A DNA stretch of 64,000 nucleotides from the NCBI RefSeq assembly GCF_038446955.1, contig NZ_CP151803.1, forward strand, positions 3,410,001-3,474,000. The letters run 5' to 3'. The position numbers and the translations under genes were made by a program. The notes beneath the pieces are model-generated. The model ran no database searches. It was not told the origin of the DNA and worked only from the letters and a program-made list of their open reading frames with translations. The stretch comes from Pedobacter sp. FW305-3-2-15-E-R2A2. GTDB lineage: Bacteria; Bacteroidota; Bacteroidia; Sphingobacteriales; Sphingobacteriaceae. Numbering within the stretch: position 1 is the first letter of the stretch; each line of letters begins with the position of its first letter. This document shows positions 27,301 to 35,905 of the stretch, one piece after another.

Positions 27301-28916
27301 CCCGCGATTCTTCCCAGCAGGTTTTTATACCCTCCGGCCATTTTGTTGTAGCCTTTATTGAAGACCGCAAAAAATCTGGCCATCCAGCCTTTTGCCTCCG
27401 GTTTATCATGCGGAGAGCGGAGAATGATGGCACATAGGGCAGGAGTGAGCGTCAAAGCGTTGATTCCGGAAATGATAATTGCCGATGCCAGTGTTAAAGA
27501 GAATTGTCTGTAGAAAATACCCACCGGACCAGAAAGGAAAGCTACAGGAATAAATACCGCCGACATCACCAGTGTGATGGCCACCACGGGTTTACCTACC
27601 TCTTTCATCGCAGCAATGGTCGCTTCCATAGGCTGCAGGTGTTCTTCTTCCATCTTGGCATAGACTGCTTCGACCACTACAATGGCGTTATCGACGACGA
27701 TACCTATCGCGAGTACCAGGGCAAACAGGGTGAGCAGGTTAATGGAGAAACCCAGCATCTGCATAAAAAATAAGGCGCCGATCAGACATACCGGAACGGC
27801 CAATGCGGGAATTAACGTAGAGCGGAAGTCCTGTAAGAAGATGAACACGACTATAAAGACCAATACAAAGGCCTCCAATAGGGTAATCAATACACTGGAA
27901 ATCGAAGCATCAAGGAAACGCGATACATCATAACCCATCGTGTATTTCATGCCCGGAGGAAAAGAGTTTTCCTGTAATGCCGCCATCTTCTCTTTCACAT
28001 TTTTGATCACTTCCTGTGCATTTGAACCGGGAAGCTGTTTCATCATAATGGAAGCAGAAGGCCTGCCATCAGTTTTGGAAACCATCTCATAATCCAATGA
28101 CCCAAACTCTACATCAGCAATGTCTTTGATCCGGATAATGGAACCGTCTGCATTTGCCCTGATTGGAATGTTCTTATACTCTTCTGCCTCAGAAAACTTG
28201 CCCGGATAACGCAATACATATTGCTGCATATTGATCGATTTATCAGATCCGATTCCCGTTTGTCCCGGCGCAGCCTCTACATTTTGTTTTCTTAAAGCGG
28301 CAATGACATCGTCACTGGAGATTTTATACGCGGCCAGGCGGTCGGGCTTCAGCCAAACACGCATCGCATAATCCCTCAAACCCATAATCTGGGCAAAACC
28401 AACCCCTTCAATACGCTTGAGTTCTTTCAGGATGTTAATGTCGGTGAAGTTGTAAATAAAGCGTTCATCTGCAGACTTGTCATCACTGTAGATGTTCAGG
28501 TACATGAGCATACTGTTTACCTCTTTCTCCGTGGTTACCCCAGCTTTAATGACCTCTTCAGGTAATTCGTCCAGTACGGTCGTTACCCGGTTCTGCACGT
28601 TTACAGCGGCAATATCCGGGTCTGTACCTACCTTAAAGAAAACCTGAATTAAGGTGGTTCCATTGTTGGTGGATACGGAACTCATATAGGTCATTCCCGC
28701 CACACCATTGATGGCTCTTTCTAAAGGGATCGCAACGGCATTCGTGCTTACTTCCGCATTGGCCCCGGTATAGTTTGCGGTGACCACCACAGAAGGAGGC
28801 ACAATGTCCGGAAACTGGGTTACCGGCAGCGTAAATAAGGCCAGCAGCCCGAGGAGGGTAATAAAAAGCGATATGACCAGCGACAATACCGGTCGTTTTA
28901 TGAATTGTTCAAACAT
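24369..28916 (-). CDS. RND efflux pump fused in frame to OprM-like channel lipoprotein
   Basis: One 1515-codon ORF holds two complete proteins. Residues 1-1031 form an AcrB/HAE1-type inner-membrane pump with 12 helices (MFEQFIKRPVLSLVISLFI, GFIPTEDQGMIYVNVTTPPG, LMIGLLGKNAILIVEYA). Residues 1032-1515 form an OprM/NodT-type outer-membrane channel (SWELDLWGKLKNKKQAALN, LRPDIRQAGLELIASQ). The junction keeps what looks like a whole lipoprotein signal: Met1032 (ATG at 25823), lysines, a hydrophobic stretch and lipobox ISSC with Cys1055. The channel may be made from this internal start. Alternatively the signal acts as a 13th helix and signal peptidase II cuts the two parts apart. The pump has VVDNA where AcrB has VDDA (Asn410). 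The adaptor gene lies upstream in the same operon. Confidence 0.92.
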   Translation of the reverse strand: MFEQFIKRPVLSLVISLFITLLGLLALFTLPVTQFPDIVPPSVVVTANYTGANAEVSTNAVAIPLERAINGVAGMTYMSSVSTNNGTTLIQVFFKVGTDPDIAAVNVQNRVTTVLDELPEEVIKAGVTTEKEVNSMLMYLNIYSDDKSADERFIYNFTDINILKELKRIEGVGFAQIMGLRDYAMRVWLKPDRLAAYKISSDDVIAALRKQNVEAAPGQTGIGSDKSINMQQYVLRYPGKFSEAEEYKNIPIRANADGSIIRIKDIADVEFGSLDYEMVSKTDGRPSASIMMKQLPGSNAQEVIKNVKEKMAALQENSFPPGMKYTMGYDVSRFLDASISSVLITLLEAFVLVFIVVFIFLQDFRSTLIPALAVPVCLIGALFFMQMLGFSINLLTLFALVLAIGIVVDNAIVVVEAVYAKMEEEHLQPMEATIAAMKEVGKPVVAITLVMSAVFIPVAFLSGPVGIFYRQFSLTLASAIIISGINALTLTPALCAIILRSPHDKPEAKGWMARFFAVFNKGYNKMAGGYKNLLGRIAGRRILTFGLLIVFFVTTWGMSSILPSGFIPTEDQGMIYVNVTTPPGATVDRTESVLNEIDAISRKMKAVETVSTLAGYSIVNEVSGASYGMGMINLVAWDKRKESVTEMIGNLKKATAHIMDAEIEFFPPPTVPGFGNSSGFELRLLDKTGTDDLNKTSEVMKKFMEDLKATPEIGNVFTTFDVSFPQYLIKVDHDLAAKKGISVENAMNTLQTLMGSFYATNFIRYGQMYKVMVQAGPNYREKPEDVLNLFIKNDKEEIFPFSTFITMERVYGPEQITRYNMFSSAMLNGEATAGFSSGQAIEAVEKVAKKLPAGYEIEWSGMTREQILSGNQALYIFALCLLFVYLILAAQYESFLLPLPVLLSLPAGIFGAFLFLWMFGLENNIYAQVALVMLIGLLGKNAILIVEYAIIKQQEGMGFLQAAIEGSVARLRPILMTSFAFAAGLVPLMIASGAGALGNRSIGTAAVGGMIIGTIVGVIVIPGLYVLFSSLMKKKVNITTKAAAVIAGILLISSCNLKKELPKHEHRNAPSSYGQKTDTVTIANTQWKEFFKDEHLISLIDTALANNTDMKQALHHIEMAKANLRMRKGAMLPNLDLAVEAGLRRYGFYTVDGIGNYDTNFSGNLKDNERLPNPVPDYFVGIRTSWELDLWGKLKNKKQAALNKFLASYEGQKLVQTELVSSVATAYFELLTLDEELKILNRNIDLQQKGLQLIEVQKEAGMATELGVQQFKAVLANSKAKEQEVLQQQSLMRHHLNFLTGRFDAPIPLTEKGLEPFISIRTLDEGTPLQMIALRPDIRQAGLELIASQKEGKAASAAFLPAIVLAPQIGLQSFDLTKLFQPQTALAYGLVGGLTGPIFNQHRIRAEYESYVAAYGIAFQNYEKIVLKAYNEVQDALKSQAFINQKRIHISDEVKALNAAVKAANILFLTGRVTYLDIITSQRDVLDAEMNEVQAKKHQVLNQLSLYKALGGGWK

Positions 28917-28989
28917 AATTATATAGGATTTATGCAGGTATCCCGCATGGGCTTATCTGCAATAAATGCAAGTTGAATTGGGAAAATGT

Positions 28990-30129
28990 TTAGTTTTTAG
29001 CAATTGGGTTAGCGCCTTTTATGTTAAGGCCGATGGGTTTAATCTGAATTCCGTCACGCAGACTTTGGGTGCCTTCAAAGACAATTTTGTCTGATTTGCT
29101 TAGGCCAGCGCTGACAATGTAATAGTGTCCTACTCTTTGTCCGGCCTGGAAAGCAGTCATTTTAATCTTGTTATCGGCTCCCAGAACGTAAACATAAGTT
29201 CTGTCCTGAATCTCAAACACAGATTTCTGATGAACCGCAAGGATTTCTCCGGTTTCTATAGGAACACTGATTTTGCCGGAAGCACCGTGTTTTAATAAAC
29301 CCTCAGGATTCGGGAAATTCGCTTTTAAAGAAAGAGAGCCCGTCTGACTGGCGAATTCACTTTCCGCAAATTTAGCCTGACCTGCAAAGGGATACACCGC
29401 ACCATCCGCAAGGGTCAGTTTAACTTGTTTCTTAAAGCTGTTTTTCGCGTATCCTGCATCACTGGCAATGTTTAAATACTCTTTCTCCGTAATCGAGAAA
29501 TAGACATTTACAGCGCTTAGGTCAGATACGGAGGTCAGGAGGGATCCTTCCTCCAATAGGCTGCCTGCTTTTAATGGCAATCGGTCAATGCGACCACTGA
29601 AAGGGGATTTGATCAAAGTATTGGACAACCTGGATTTCGCATAACGCAGGACGGACCTGGCTTCGGCGATACGTGATTCTGCGGCTTTAACTTTGGCTGC
29701 TGCAAGGTCGAGTTCTGTCTTGGAAACAATGTTGTTTTTTACCAGCAATTTCGTTCTCTGCTGCTCTAACTCAACCGTCTTTGCATCTGCTATTGCATTG
29801 TTTAACACCGCGTCTGCTTTACTGAGTTCCGCTTTATATTCTTCGTCGTTTATTCTAAACAAAACCTGTCCTTCCTTAACGGCGGAGCCTTCTTCTACAT
29901 AGATTTTCTCCAGGAATCCGGATAAACGGGACCGGACTTCTACATTTTTTACCGCCTGTATATCGGCAATATATTCTTTGTAAATCGTGGTGTCTAAAAC
30001 GTGGATCGCAGCAACAGGTACAGGTTTGGACTTGTCGGCGGTCGCAGGTTCTTTACTTTCAGAAGAGGTACAGCTGGCAAATGCAAGTGCAACAAAAAGA
30101 GGGGAATAAGCTAAGAAATTAACCTTCAT
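28990..30129 (-). CDS. RND efflux periplasmic adaptor (MFP) lipoprotein
   Basis: This 379-residue AcrA-like adaptor links the inner-membrane pump to the outer-membrane channel. The signal peptide ends in the lipobox FASC (Cys19). The barrel-sandwich halves flank a coiled-coil hairpin (VRSRLSGFLEKIYVEEGSAV, KAAESRIAEARSVLRYAKSRL, LIKSPFSGRIDRLPLKAGS). The beta-barrel and membrane-proximal domains complete the usual length. It precedes the fused pump/channel ORF by 73 bp on the same strand, which gives a complete tripartite system in two genes. Substrate is not predictable from sequence. Confidence 0.95.
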   Translation of the reverse strand: MKVNFLAYSPLFVALAFASCTSSESKEPATADKSKPVPVAAIHVLDTTIYKEYIADIQAVKNVEVRSRLSGFLEKIYVEEGSAVKEGQVLFRINDEEYKAELSKADAVLNNAIADAKTVELEQQRTKLLVKNNIVSKTELDLAAAKVKAAESRIAEARSVLRYAKSRLSNTLIKSPFSGRIDRLPLKAGSLLEEGSLLTSVSDLSAVNVYFSITEKEYLNIASDAGYAKNSFKKQVKLTLADGAVYPFAGQAKFAESEFASQTGSLSLKANFPNPEGLLKHGASGKISVPIETGEILAVHQKSVFEIQDRTYVYVLGADNKIKMTAFQAGQRVGHYYIVSAGLSKSDKIVFEGTQSLRDGIQIKPIGLNIKGANPIAKN

Positions 30130-30185
30130 GGCAATACTGATTTTTGTGGACGTATGGATTTACGCCCAGATGTATAAATGGTTTA

Positions 30186-30296
30186 ATGAAATTCGATACA
30201 GAAACGAAATTGAAAGGATTAGTAAATGCTGAAGCACTCAGGAAACGCAGAAATTTAGCCGCACTTAATGGCGGGGCTTCTCCAAGAAATGCCTGA
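30186..30296 (+). CDS. Possible 36-residue small ORF
   Basis: An ATG-started ORF encodes a basic peptide (MKFDTETKLKGLVNAEALRK, then RRNLAAL and a Gly/Ala-rich end). It lies in the 196-bp gap between the adaptor start and a hypothetical gene, on the opposite strand to both. There is no clear ribosome-binding site and I recognise no family. It may be chance; it is listed because the gap is otherwise empty. Confidence 0.2.
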   Translation: MKFDTETKLKGLVNAEALRKRRNLAALNGGASPRNA

Positions 30297-30325
30297 ATAA
30301 GAAATTACTAATAAAAAGATTTACC

Positions 30326-30694
30326 CTAGAATGGTTTTAACCTGAAAAGGTGGGAGTAATAACTTGGTAAACAAACGCTTTTTGTTCTGTAAAGCGGGTG
30401 CTCAACAACAATTAGCTTTCCAATCTGTTTAAATAGAAAAAAGGAAAGGAAAACAATAATTGCAGGTAAGATATAAATGCCGGTATGGAAAAGACGGTAA
30501 TTCTCGTTCGGAATTTTTATATCGTCTTCATAATTGTGCATTGGAATATCGAGTAAGTCATCAAGTACAAATTCCAGAACTGAGTCGCCCGCAAAAGTAG
30601 ACTGCTTTTGATTTAAGGAGCTGTCTCCAGCTTCATAAGCAATAATGTTGAGGTACGCAAACAACGATAGAAAATGAAATAGTTTGATAAACAT
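30326..30694 (-). CDS. Hypothetical small membrane protein
   Basis: The 122-residue protein begins with a hydrophobic segment that could be a signal anchor (FIKLFHFLSLFAYLNIIAY). A polar middle (residues 23-70) contains DDLLDIPMHNYEDD, then comes a second membrane helix (IYILPAIIVFLSFFLFKQI) and a basic tail with two Tyr-Tyr/His motifs. I do not recognise a named family. It lies 196 bp upstream of the efflux operon on the same strand, so a link is possible but unproven. Confidence 0.6.
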   Translation of the reverse strand: MFIKLFHFLSLFAYLNIIAYEAGDSSLNQKQSTFAGDSVLEFVLDDLLDIPMHNYEDDIKIPNENYRLFHTGIYILPAIIVFLSFFLFKQIGKLIVVEHPLYRTKSVCLPSYYSHLFRLKPF

Positions 30695-30824
30695 ACGGTT
30701 TCAAAGATATAACAATAGGGTACCTGATTATTTGCAGATAATTGTCTTGACATTTTTATGATAAATGCAGTCCGTTCCCATCTTTAAGGAAACTATTTAA
30801 TTTCCGTAGCTTAGAATCATAATC

Positions 30825-31388
30825 ATGAAAAAAGAGATGCAGCCTATAAATAACAACCATCCCGATCTTCAGGCCATACTGGAAAATGAGCTTGTTAAGC
30901 TTGTTCCCCTGCAAGATCTTGATTTTGAACGACTTTATGCCGTCGCTTCTGATCCGCTGATCTGGGAGCAACACCCCAATAAAGACCGGTACAAAAGAGC
31001 AGTGTTTGAAAGTTTCTTTAAAGGAGCAATGGAATCGGGTGGTGCTTACCTGATTTTAGACAAGGATTCGGAAGAAGTAGTAGGCAGCAGCAGATATTAT
31101 GATTTCGATGCGGAAAAGAAACATGTCTTTATTGGCTACACTTTTGTTGGCCGCAAATTCTGGGGTCAGGGATACAATCCTTCTGTTAAGAAGCTGATGA
31201 TCGATTATGCTTTTCAATTCGTTGATCAGGTACTGTTCCATATCGGGTCACAAAATATCCGCTCACAGAAAGCCATCGCAAACCTGAATGCGGTTAAAAT
31301 TGGGGAAGAGGAAATTGCCTATTATGGCGAAGCCTCTAAACTAAATTTCGTTTATCAGATCAGTAAAGCCGATTGGACTGGCATTTAG
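30825..31388 (+). CDS. GNAT-family N-acetyltransferase
   Basis: The 187-residue protein fits the RimJ/RimL-like GNAT fold: ENELVKLVPLQDLDFERLY at the start, and the acetyl-CoA-binding region around residues 105-125 (GYTFVGRKFWGQGYNPSVKKLM). The C-terminal beta-strands carry SQNIRSQKAIANLNAVKIGE, where the Asn and Ser pattern is typical. The acceptor is unknown. The next gene starts 11 bp downstream, so the two are co-transcribed. An earlier or later start is possible within the first ten codons (MKKEMQP). Confidence 0.85.
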   Translation: MKKEMQPINNNHPDLQAILENELVKLVPLQDLDFERLYAVASDPLIWEQHPNKDRYKRAVFESFFKGAMESGGAYLILDKDSEEVVGSSRYYDFDAEKKHVFIGYTFVGRKFWGQGYNPSVKKLMIDYAFQFVDQVLFHIGSQNIRSQKAIANLNAVKIGEEEIAYYGEASKLNFVYQISKADWTGI

Positions 31389-31399
31389 AACAGTAACTT

Positions 31400-32200
31400 A
31401 TGAAAATTGACGATAAGGACACCACTAAAATATTTGATTTATTAGGTAGGATCAGCGATGCTGACCCTGAAGCAGGGAAAGAAGCCGAAAGCTTTGCCGA
31501 TCAGTTCTATTTTTGGGAGCAGCAAGGTGCGAGCTCTCTTCTGATTTTCAAGGAATGTGAGGTTGATCAGGTTCAGAAGTGTTTTGCCGGTTACCCTGGA
31601 GGAGCTTCCAGTTTCTATGTCCCTGCTGGTTTTAAAATTAAAAGTGTCACACTGGATAAGGGAACTTATACTTTTATGGCTGAAGACGGAAAATCTGTTT
31701 CTGCGAATTTAGAAGAACTTGGCCGGATGTGGGACCTGATTCCTCTGGGAGGAGGTAGGGTAAATGAAAGCTATATAGATTGGACATTCTTAAACTGCAG
31801 CAGGAAAAAAGACACTGCAGACTATACACAACGTGGAATTGGAGAGTTTACTTTTGCCTATGGTACTTACACTTTTGACGAGTATCAATCTAAGGATCAC
31901 AATTTTTCTATTATAGTTCATGTTGATGATGTCAACGACCTTCGTACCTGCCTTTCAGAGATTGATTTTGTTTTAAACCGGATCGCCGAATTCGATGAAA
32001 ACTCCAGAAATGAGCTTGCGGTTAAATTGTCTGTCACCGCAGATGAACTGGAAATGATTAACCTTGATGCACTGGACTATTATAAACAAGGGGAATTTGA
32101 CCTGACCTATTGTTTACCGGAAGATGCAGCGCTCGAGTATGTCAGGGTCTGTTATTCAAAAGATGGCCTGCCGGTTGAGGCCACCTTCGGTAATTTTTAA
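31400..32200 (+). CDS. Hypothetical protein of 266 residues
   Basis: No signal peptide or membrane segment is visible, so it is probably a soluble cytoplasmic protein. It is acidic, with many Asp/Glu, and seems to have two halves: residues 1-120 (PGGASSFYVPAGFKIKS, GKSVSANLEELGRMWDLIP) and residues 140-266 (GIGEFTFAYGTYTFDEYQS, LTYCLPEDAALEYVRVCYS). The second half vaguely recalls DUF2262-like proteins, without a firm basis. It follows the GNAT gene closely and faces the LytTR operon tail-to-tail with a 9-bp gap. Confidence 0.65.
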   Translation: MKIDDKDTTKIFDLLGRISDADPEAGKEAESFADQFYFWEQQGASSLLIFKECEVDQVQKCFAGYPGGASSFYVPAGFKIKSVTLDKGTYTFMAEDGKSVSANLEELGRMWDLIPLGGGRVNESYIDWTFLNCSRKKDTADYTQRGIGEFTFAYGTYTFDEYQSKDHNFSIIVHVDDVNDLRTCLSEIDFVLNRIAEFDENSRNELAVKLSVTADELEMINLDALDYYKQGEFDLTYCLPEDAALEYVRVCYSKDGLPVEATFGNF

Positions 32201-32209
32201 ATGAGGATG

Positions 32210-32905
32210 TTAAGTAATCAGGGCCGTCATGACTACTTTGCGCAGGTATTTACTAATAGGAATCTGATACTTCTGAATGTGCAGCAGGTTGCCTTCAATG
32301 CGATCAATTTTGTCAATCCCTATCACATAAGATTTATGGGTTTGTATAAACTGTCTGGCTGGTAATTTTTCGAGTAATGATTTGATGGTGCTGTGGGTCA
32401 CAATCCGCTTATCTTTAAGCTGAATGGCGACATAATTCTCCATTCCCTCGATAAACAAAATATCAGCAAAGACTATTTTCTCGAACTTCCCATTGGACTT
32501 TACAAATAAATAAGCAGTAGATTCATCGGGCCGGGCCTTTAATGCAAAATATTCCTTCGCTTTTGTTGCTGCTTTAAAAAATCGTTCGTAGGAGATGGGT
32601 TTTAGTAAATAATCCATCACTTCTAATTCGAAACCCTGTATGGCATATTGCGCATAAGCAGTGGTGAATATCACTTTAGGAGGGTTGCGGAGGGTTTTCA
32701 AAAATTCAATGCCCGTAAAAAGAGGCATTTGTATGTCCAGGAAAAGCAGGTCTACCGGTTCCTCTTCCAACAGACTGTTCAATTGTAAAGCATCTTCACA
32801 GCTTCCTTTAAGATCCAGGAAACTGATTTTTTCTATATAACCCTGTAAGCCTTTGCGCGCATAAGGTTCATCATCGGTAATGATACAACTGATTTTATCG
32901 TTCAT
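32210..32905 (-). CDS. LytTR-family response regulator
   Basis: The 231-residue protein has an N-terminal receiver domain (residues 1-120) with phospho-acceptor Asp in LLFLDIQMPLFTG, the switch Thr in VIFTTAYAQYAIQ and Lys in LLKPISYERF. The C-terminal LytTR DNA-binding domain covers about residues 135-231 (ILFIEGMENYVAIQLKDKRI; FIQTHKSYVIGIDKID). It overlaps the 3' end of the cognate kinase gene by 11 bp, giving translational coupling. Targets are unknown. Confidence 0.95.
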   Translation of the reverse strand: MNDKISCIITDDEPYARKGLQGYIEKISFLDLKGSCEDALQLNSLLEEEPVDLLFLDIQMPLFTGIEFLKTLRNPPKVIFTTAYAQYAIQGFELEVMDYLLKPISYERFFKAATKAKEYFALKARPDESTAYLFVKSNGKFEKIVFADILFIEGMENYVAIQLKDKRIVTHSTIKSLLEKLPARQFIQTHKSYVIGIDKIDRIEGNLLHIQKYQIPISKYLRKVVMTALIT

Positions 32906-33926
32906 ATTCTAGTTTTAAGACCGCTTTAAATTGATTGTTTTCCTGCTGTAGTTTTAGGGAATGTCTGTCCGGATAAAGCAAGTCAAGGCGTCGTTGCAGG
33001 TTTTCCAGTCCGATGCCTCCTGTTTTAGCCCCGTGTTGCATCACCAGCGGTACGGAATTCTCCACGCTAAACACGATATAGTGATCTGATATCCTGGCAT
33101 CGACCAGCATTTGATAATCACCGCCTATAAATTTGAATGCATTTTCAACCAATGGCAAAAATAACAGTGGATACACCAGTTGTGCATTCAGCTGCGGATC
33201 AAAAGCGATCTGTAACTGCAGTTTATCTGTGCTCCGGATCTTTTGCAATTCAATAAAGCGTTGAAGATAGTCGATTTCGAGCGCTATAGGCACCTGTTGT
33301 TGCTGGTCATAGAGCTGATACCTGAGTAGCTCTGAAAATTGCTCAATACTTCTCTTTGCACCAGGTAAATCTTCATCCATCTGAAAGTAAATGGTATTTA
33401 AAGCATTAAAAAGAAAATGTGGGTGATATTGAGCTTTAAGGAATTTGAGTTCCGTTTCTAAATGTTCATTCGTTATTTTCTCTAGTAGCACTTTATTGTC
33501 TACATACGCCTTTAACCAGCTTCTGCTACGCGCAATTCCATAATAAATCAGGGCATATAAAGTTGGAATCATGGTCAGGTCTGCGACGTCTACCCAGGAC
33601 AGACCATCATCCGTAAATGCCGCCATTGGGATCAGGATCAGGTAGGCCAATAGCAGATTAACACCTACCAGTATCAGCAATTCTCTTACGATGCCCCGAT
33701 AATTTAAATGGTGTGGCCAACGTTTGTCGTAAAACCGGAAGAGTGCTTCAAAAATGCCTATGCTTAGATAGCCCAGCAAGATGCTGCAAAGAATTTCGAA
33801 AATGTTTAAAACCAAGTCTCTTGTCCAAAATTGAGTATCAACAGCGAGGTCATGCAATAGCCTGATGGTGAAATAGATCAGAAGGCCATAAACTGCGGGG
33901 AAAATGTATTTTTTGAATAGCTTCAT
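32895..33926 (-). CDS. LytS-like sensor histidine kinase
   Basis: The 343-residue membrane kinase has four predicted helices in residues 1-145. The His_kinase domain carries FLKAQYHPHFLFNALNTIYF, where the His before FLFN is the phosphorylation site, followed by an HATPase with LVENAFKF and GGIGLENLQRRLDLLYP. This is the standard partner of LytTR regulators. It is translated between the acyltransferase gene (1 bp gap) and the response regulator (overlap), as one operon. Confidence 0.94.
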   Translation of the reverse strand: MKLFKKYIFPAVYGLLIYFTIRLLHDLAVDTQFWTRDLVLNIFEILCSILLGYLSIGIFEALFRFYDKRWPHHLNYRGIVRELLILVGVNLLLAYLILIPMAAFTDDGLSWVDVADLTMIPTLYALIYYGIARSRSWLKAYVDNKVLLEKITNEHLETELKFLKAQYHPHFLFNALNTIYFQMDEDLPGAKRSIEQFSELLRYQLYDQQQQVPIALEIDYLQRFIELQKIRSTDKLQLQIAFDPQLNAQLVYPLLFLPLVENAFKFIGGDYQMLVDARISDHYIVFSVENSVPLVMQHGAKTGGIGLENLQRRLDLLYPDRHSLKLQQENNQFKAVLKLEYER

Positions 33927-33927
33927 G

Positions 33928-35118
33928 TTATGCCGTTTCTTCTGTTTTCATTTTTGTTCCGTCAGCTTTTTTTATAGGTTTCATGCCGAATAAGAACCTG
34001 TTGAGTGCAAAAGGGCGGATCAGCAAATGATAAGTCAGTACGCTTATAAAAAATGTAAGGCCTAAAGTATAAATATATTTAGATAAAATGCTTTCATTAC
34101 GGAGTTGCACGATATAATAAACCAGGATGACGATCACGGTCTGATGCAGGATGTAAAAAGGATAAGCTGATTCATTTAAATAGTTGAGGATTTTGTGTTT
34201 GGCGTTCAGGTAACGTTTCCCATATCCAATCAATGCGAATACCCATGCCCATGCAATGGTTGGTTTTAAGGCATAAAAAAGATAAGTAAAGAATTCATCC
34301 TGGAAATACCAACCGGCATACTTTGGTTCAATTTTATTCCATCTTAAATAGTTTAATAAGAGGAGTGCTAAAAATCCTACCGTTAAGGCAAAACGTCGGT
34401 TACGTTCCAGGCTATCCATCAATTTGGGTTGGAGGATACAGATAAACCCGGTCATTAGAAAGAGCAACCAGTAAACAAAATAAGCGGGATCGTTGATCAG
34501 GTCATTGGTTTCAGGAAACCTATGGGCCATTAGGGTATACCAGATGATTCCGGGAAGCATCAGCAGGTATATCCGTTTATTTTTAGTCAGTACTTCCATC
34601 TTTGTTTTAAATCCATTGCCTTTTGGAGAGATCAGCCAGGCAAATAAGGGCGCGAACATCAGGTCGTATAAAAACAGGTAGGCGATAAACCAAAGGTGAT
34701 GCCAGCTGAAATTGCCTGTTGGATAGGGTATGAAGTCTAACACATGGGGATACCAATGCCAAAAACTACCTTGATAACCGGCAATCAGTCGTTCCATATA
34801 GATCTGAGGCGGAACGACAACAAACATCCCAAATATTAGAGGGATCAATAGTCGGCGGAAGCGTAAACCAATGAAGTTTAACGTAGATCTCCGTTGCATC
34901 ATGTAAAAGCTTACCGTACCAGAGATGAAGAACAATAAGGGCATGCGAAAAAGATGGAGGAACATATTTGTTTCCATCAACAGATTGCTCGTTTCTGCAT
35001 TTTTAATATGCCATCCATCTTCTGAAACATAAGGCATGGCCGAATGAAAAAATAATACACCTAATATGGATAATATCCTTAGCCAATCAAGATAGGTTTG
35101 TCGTTGTGTGGTTTCCAT
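33928..35118 (-). CDS. Acyltransferase family 3 membrane protein
   Basis: The protein has about 396 residues with roughly ten helices. It fits the OafA/NolL-type acyltransferase-3 family: RQTYLDWLRILSILGVLFFH at the start, with the conserved His, and FRMPLLFFISGTVSFYMM with RRLLIPLIFGMFVV further on. It would transfer acyl groups to a surface glycan or small molecule. The start is taken at METTQRQ; the frame is open 11 codons further upstream, but that part (MKFFSCVKRTK) is not typical. It leads an operon with the LytS-like kinase and LytTR regulator, an order seen repeatedly in Sphingobacteriaceae. Confidence 0.88.
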   Translation of the reverse strand: METTQRQTYLDWLRILSILGVLFFHSAMPYVSEDGWHIKNAETSNLLMETNMFLHLFRMPLLFFISGTVSFYMMQRRSTLNFIGLRFRRLLIPLIFGMFVVVPPQIYMERLIAGYQGSFWHWYPHVLDFIPYPTGNFSWHHLWFIAYLFLYDLMFAPLFAWLISPKGNGFKTKMEVLTKNKRIYLLMLPGIIWYTLMAHRFPETNDLINDPAYFVYWLLFLMTGFICILQPKLMDSLERNRRFALTVGFLALLLLNYLRWNKIEPKYAGWYFQDEFFTYLFYALKPTIAWAWVFALIGYGKRYLNAKHKILNYLNESAYPFYILHQTVIVILVYYIVQLRNESILSKYIYTLGLTFFISVLTYHLLIRPFALNRFLFGMKPIKKADGTKMKTEETA

Positions 35119-35365
35119 TTTCGTTCTTTTTACGCAAGAAAAGAACTTCATCTAAAATGGAACGCTTTTTTTTGACCACAGGTCAACTTTTCCTGATCAG
35201 TAGATTATTTATTGATCTGCAGTCTGTCTGATTTGCTAAAACATACTTGGTTTTGCTCTGTGCCTTCTTTTTGGAAAGAGAGGGATTCCTTGTTTTAAAA
35301 GATCCTGCTGTTAAATTTTTTAATAAATTAGCTAACTTGATGCCCTGGAAAGTAAAGACCTTCAA

Positions 35366-35905
35366 ATGAGAATCAATATAGACGAAAATATAAATCTTGA
35401 ACTGATTGCAGCCGGGCATGCTACAGGACTATATGCTGTTATTGAAGCAAACAGAGCCCGTTTTGCCGAATTTTTAGCTTGGGGTGACAATGCCAAATCC
35501 CTGGAGAATTTCAATAATTATATCAGGAACTGCGAATTACAATACCAACAGGGAAATGATATCAATTTTGTGATCTTGTTAGATGAAAAACCGGTAGGGA
35601 AAATGGGATTACACTATATCAATACTTATAATAAAAGTGCTGAAATTGGGTATTGGCTCGGTAAAAAGGACGAAGGCAAGGGCATCATTACAAAATCATG
35701 TAAAGGTTTGATCAGCTATGGTTTTAGGGAGTTGGGTTTAAACAGAATAGAGATTAAAGCAGCCGAAAGTAATGTCAGAAGCCTGGCCATCCCAGAGAAA
35801 TTGAATTTCACAAAAGAAGGTATACTGAGACAGGCAGACCTGGTTAATGGTCAGTTTCTTGATCTGGTTTTATACTCCATGTTAAACGAAGAGTGGAAAT
35901 CATAG
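35366..35905 (+). CDS. RimL-like GNAT acetyltransferase
   Basis: The 179-residue protein fits the RimL group, which acetylates ribosomal protein N-termini or other amines. The acetyl-CoA segment is SAEIGYWLGKKDEGKGIITK, followed by ELGLNRIEIKAAESNVRSLAIPEKLNF. The opening MRINIDENINLELIAAGHA is typical. Where many relatives have NxxSxxxxEKLGF this protein has NVRSLAIPEKLNF, so the motif is kept. It overlaps the next gene by 13 bp. Confidence 0.88.
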   Translation: MRINIDENINLELIAAGHATGLYAVIEANRARFAEFLAWGDNAKSLENFNNYIRNCELQYQQGNDINFVILLDEKPVGKMGLHYINTYNKSAEIGYWLGKKDEGKGIITKSCKGLISYGFRELGLNRIEIKAAESNVRSLAIPEKLNFTKEGILRQADLVNGQFLDLVLYSMLNEEWKS

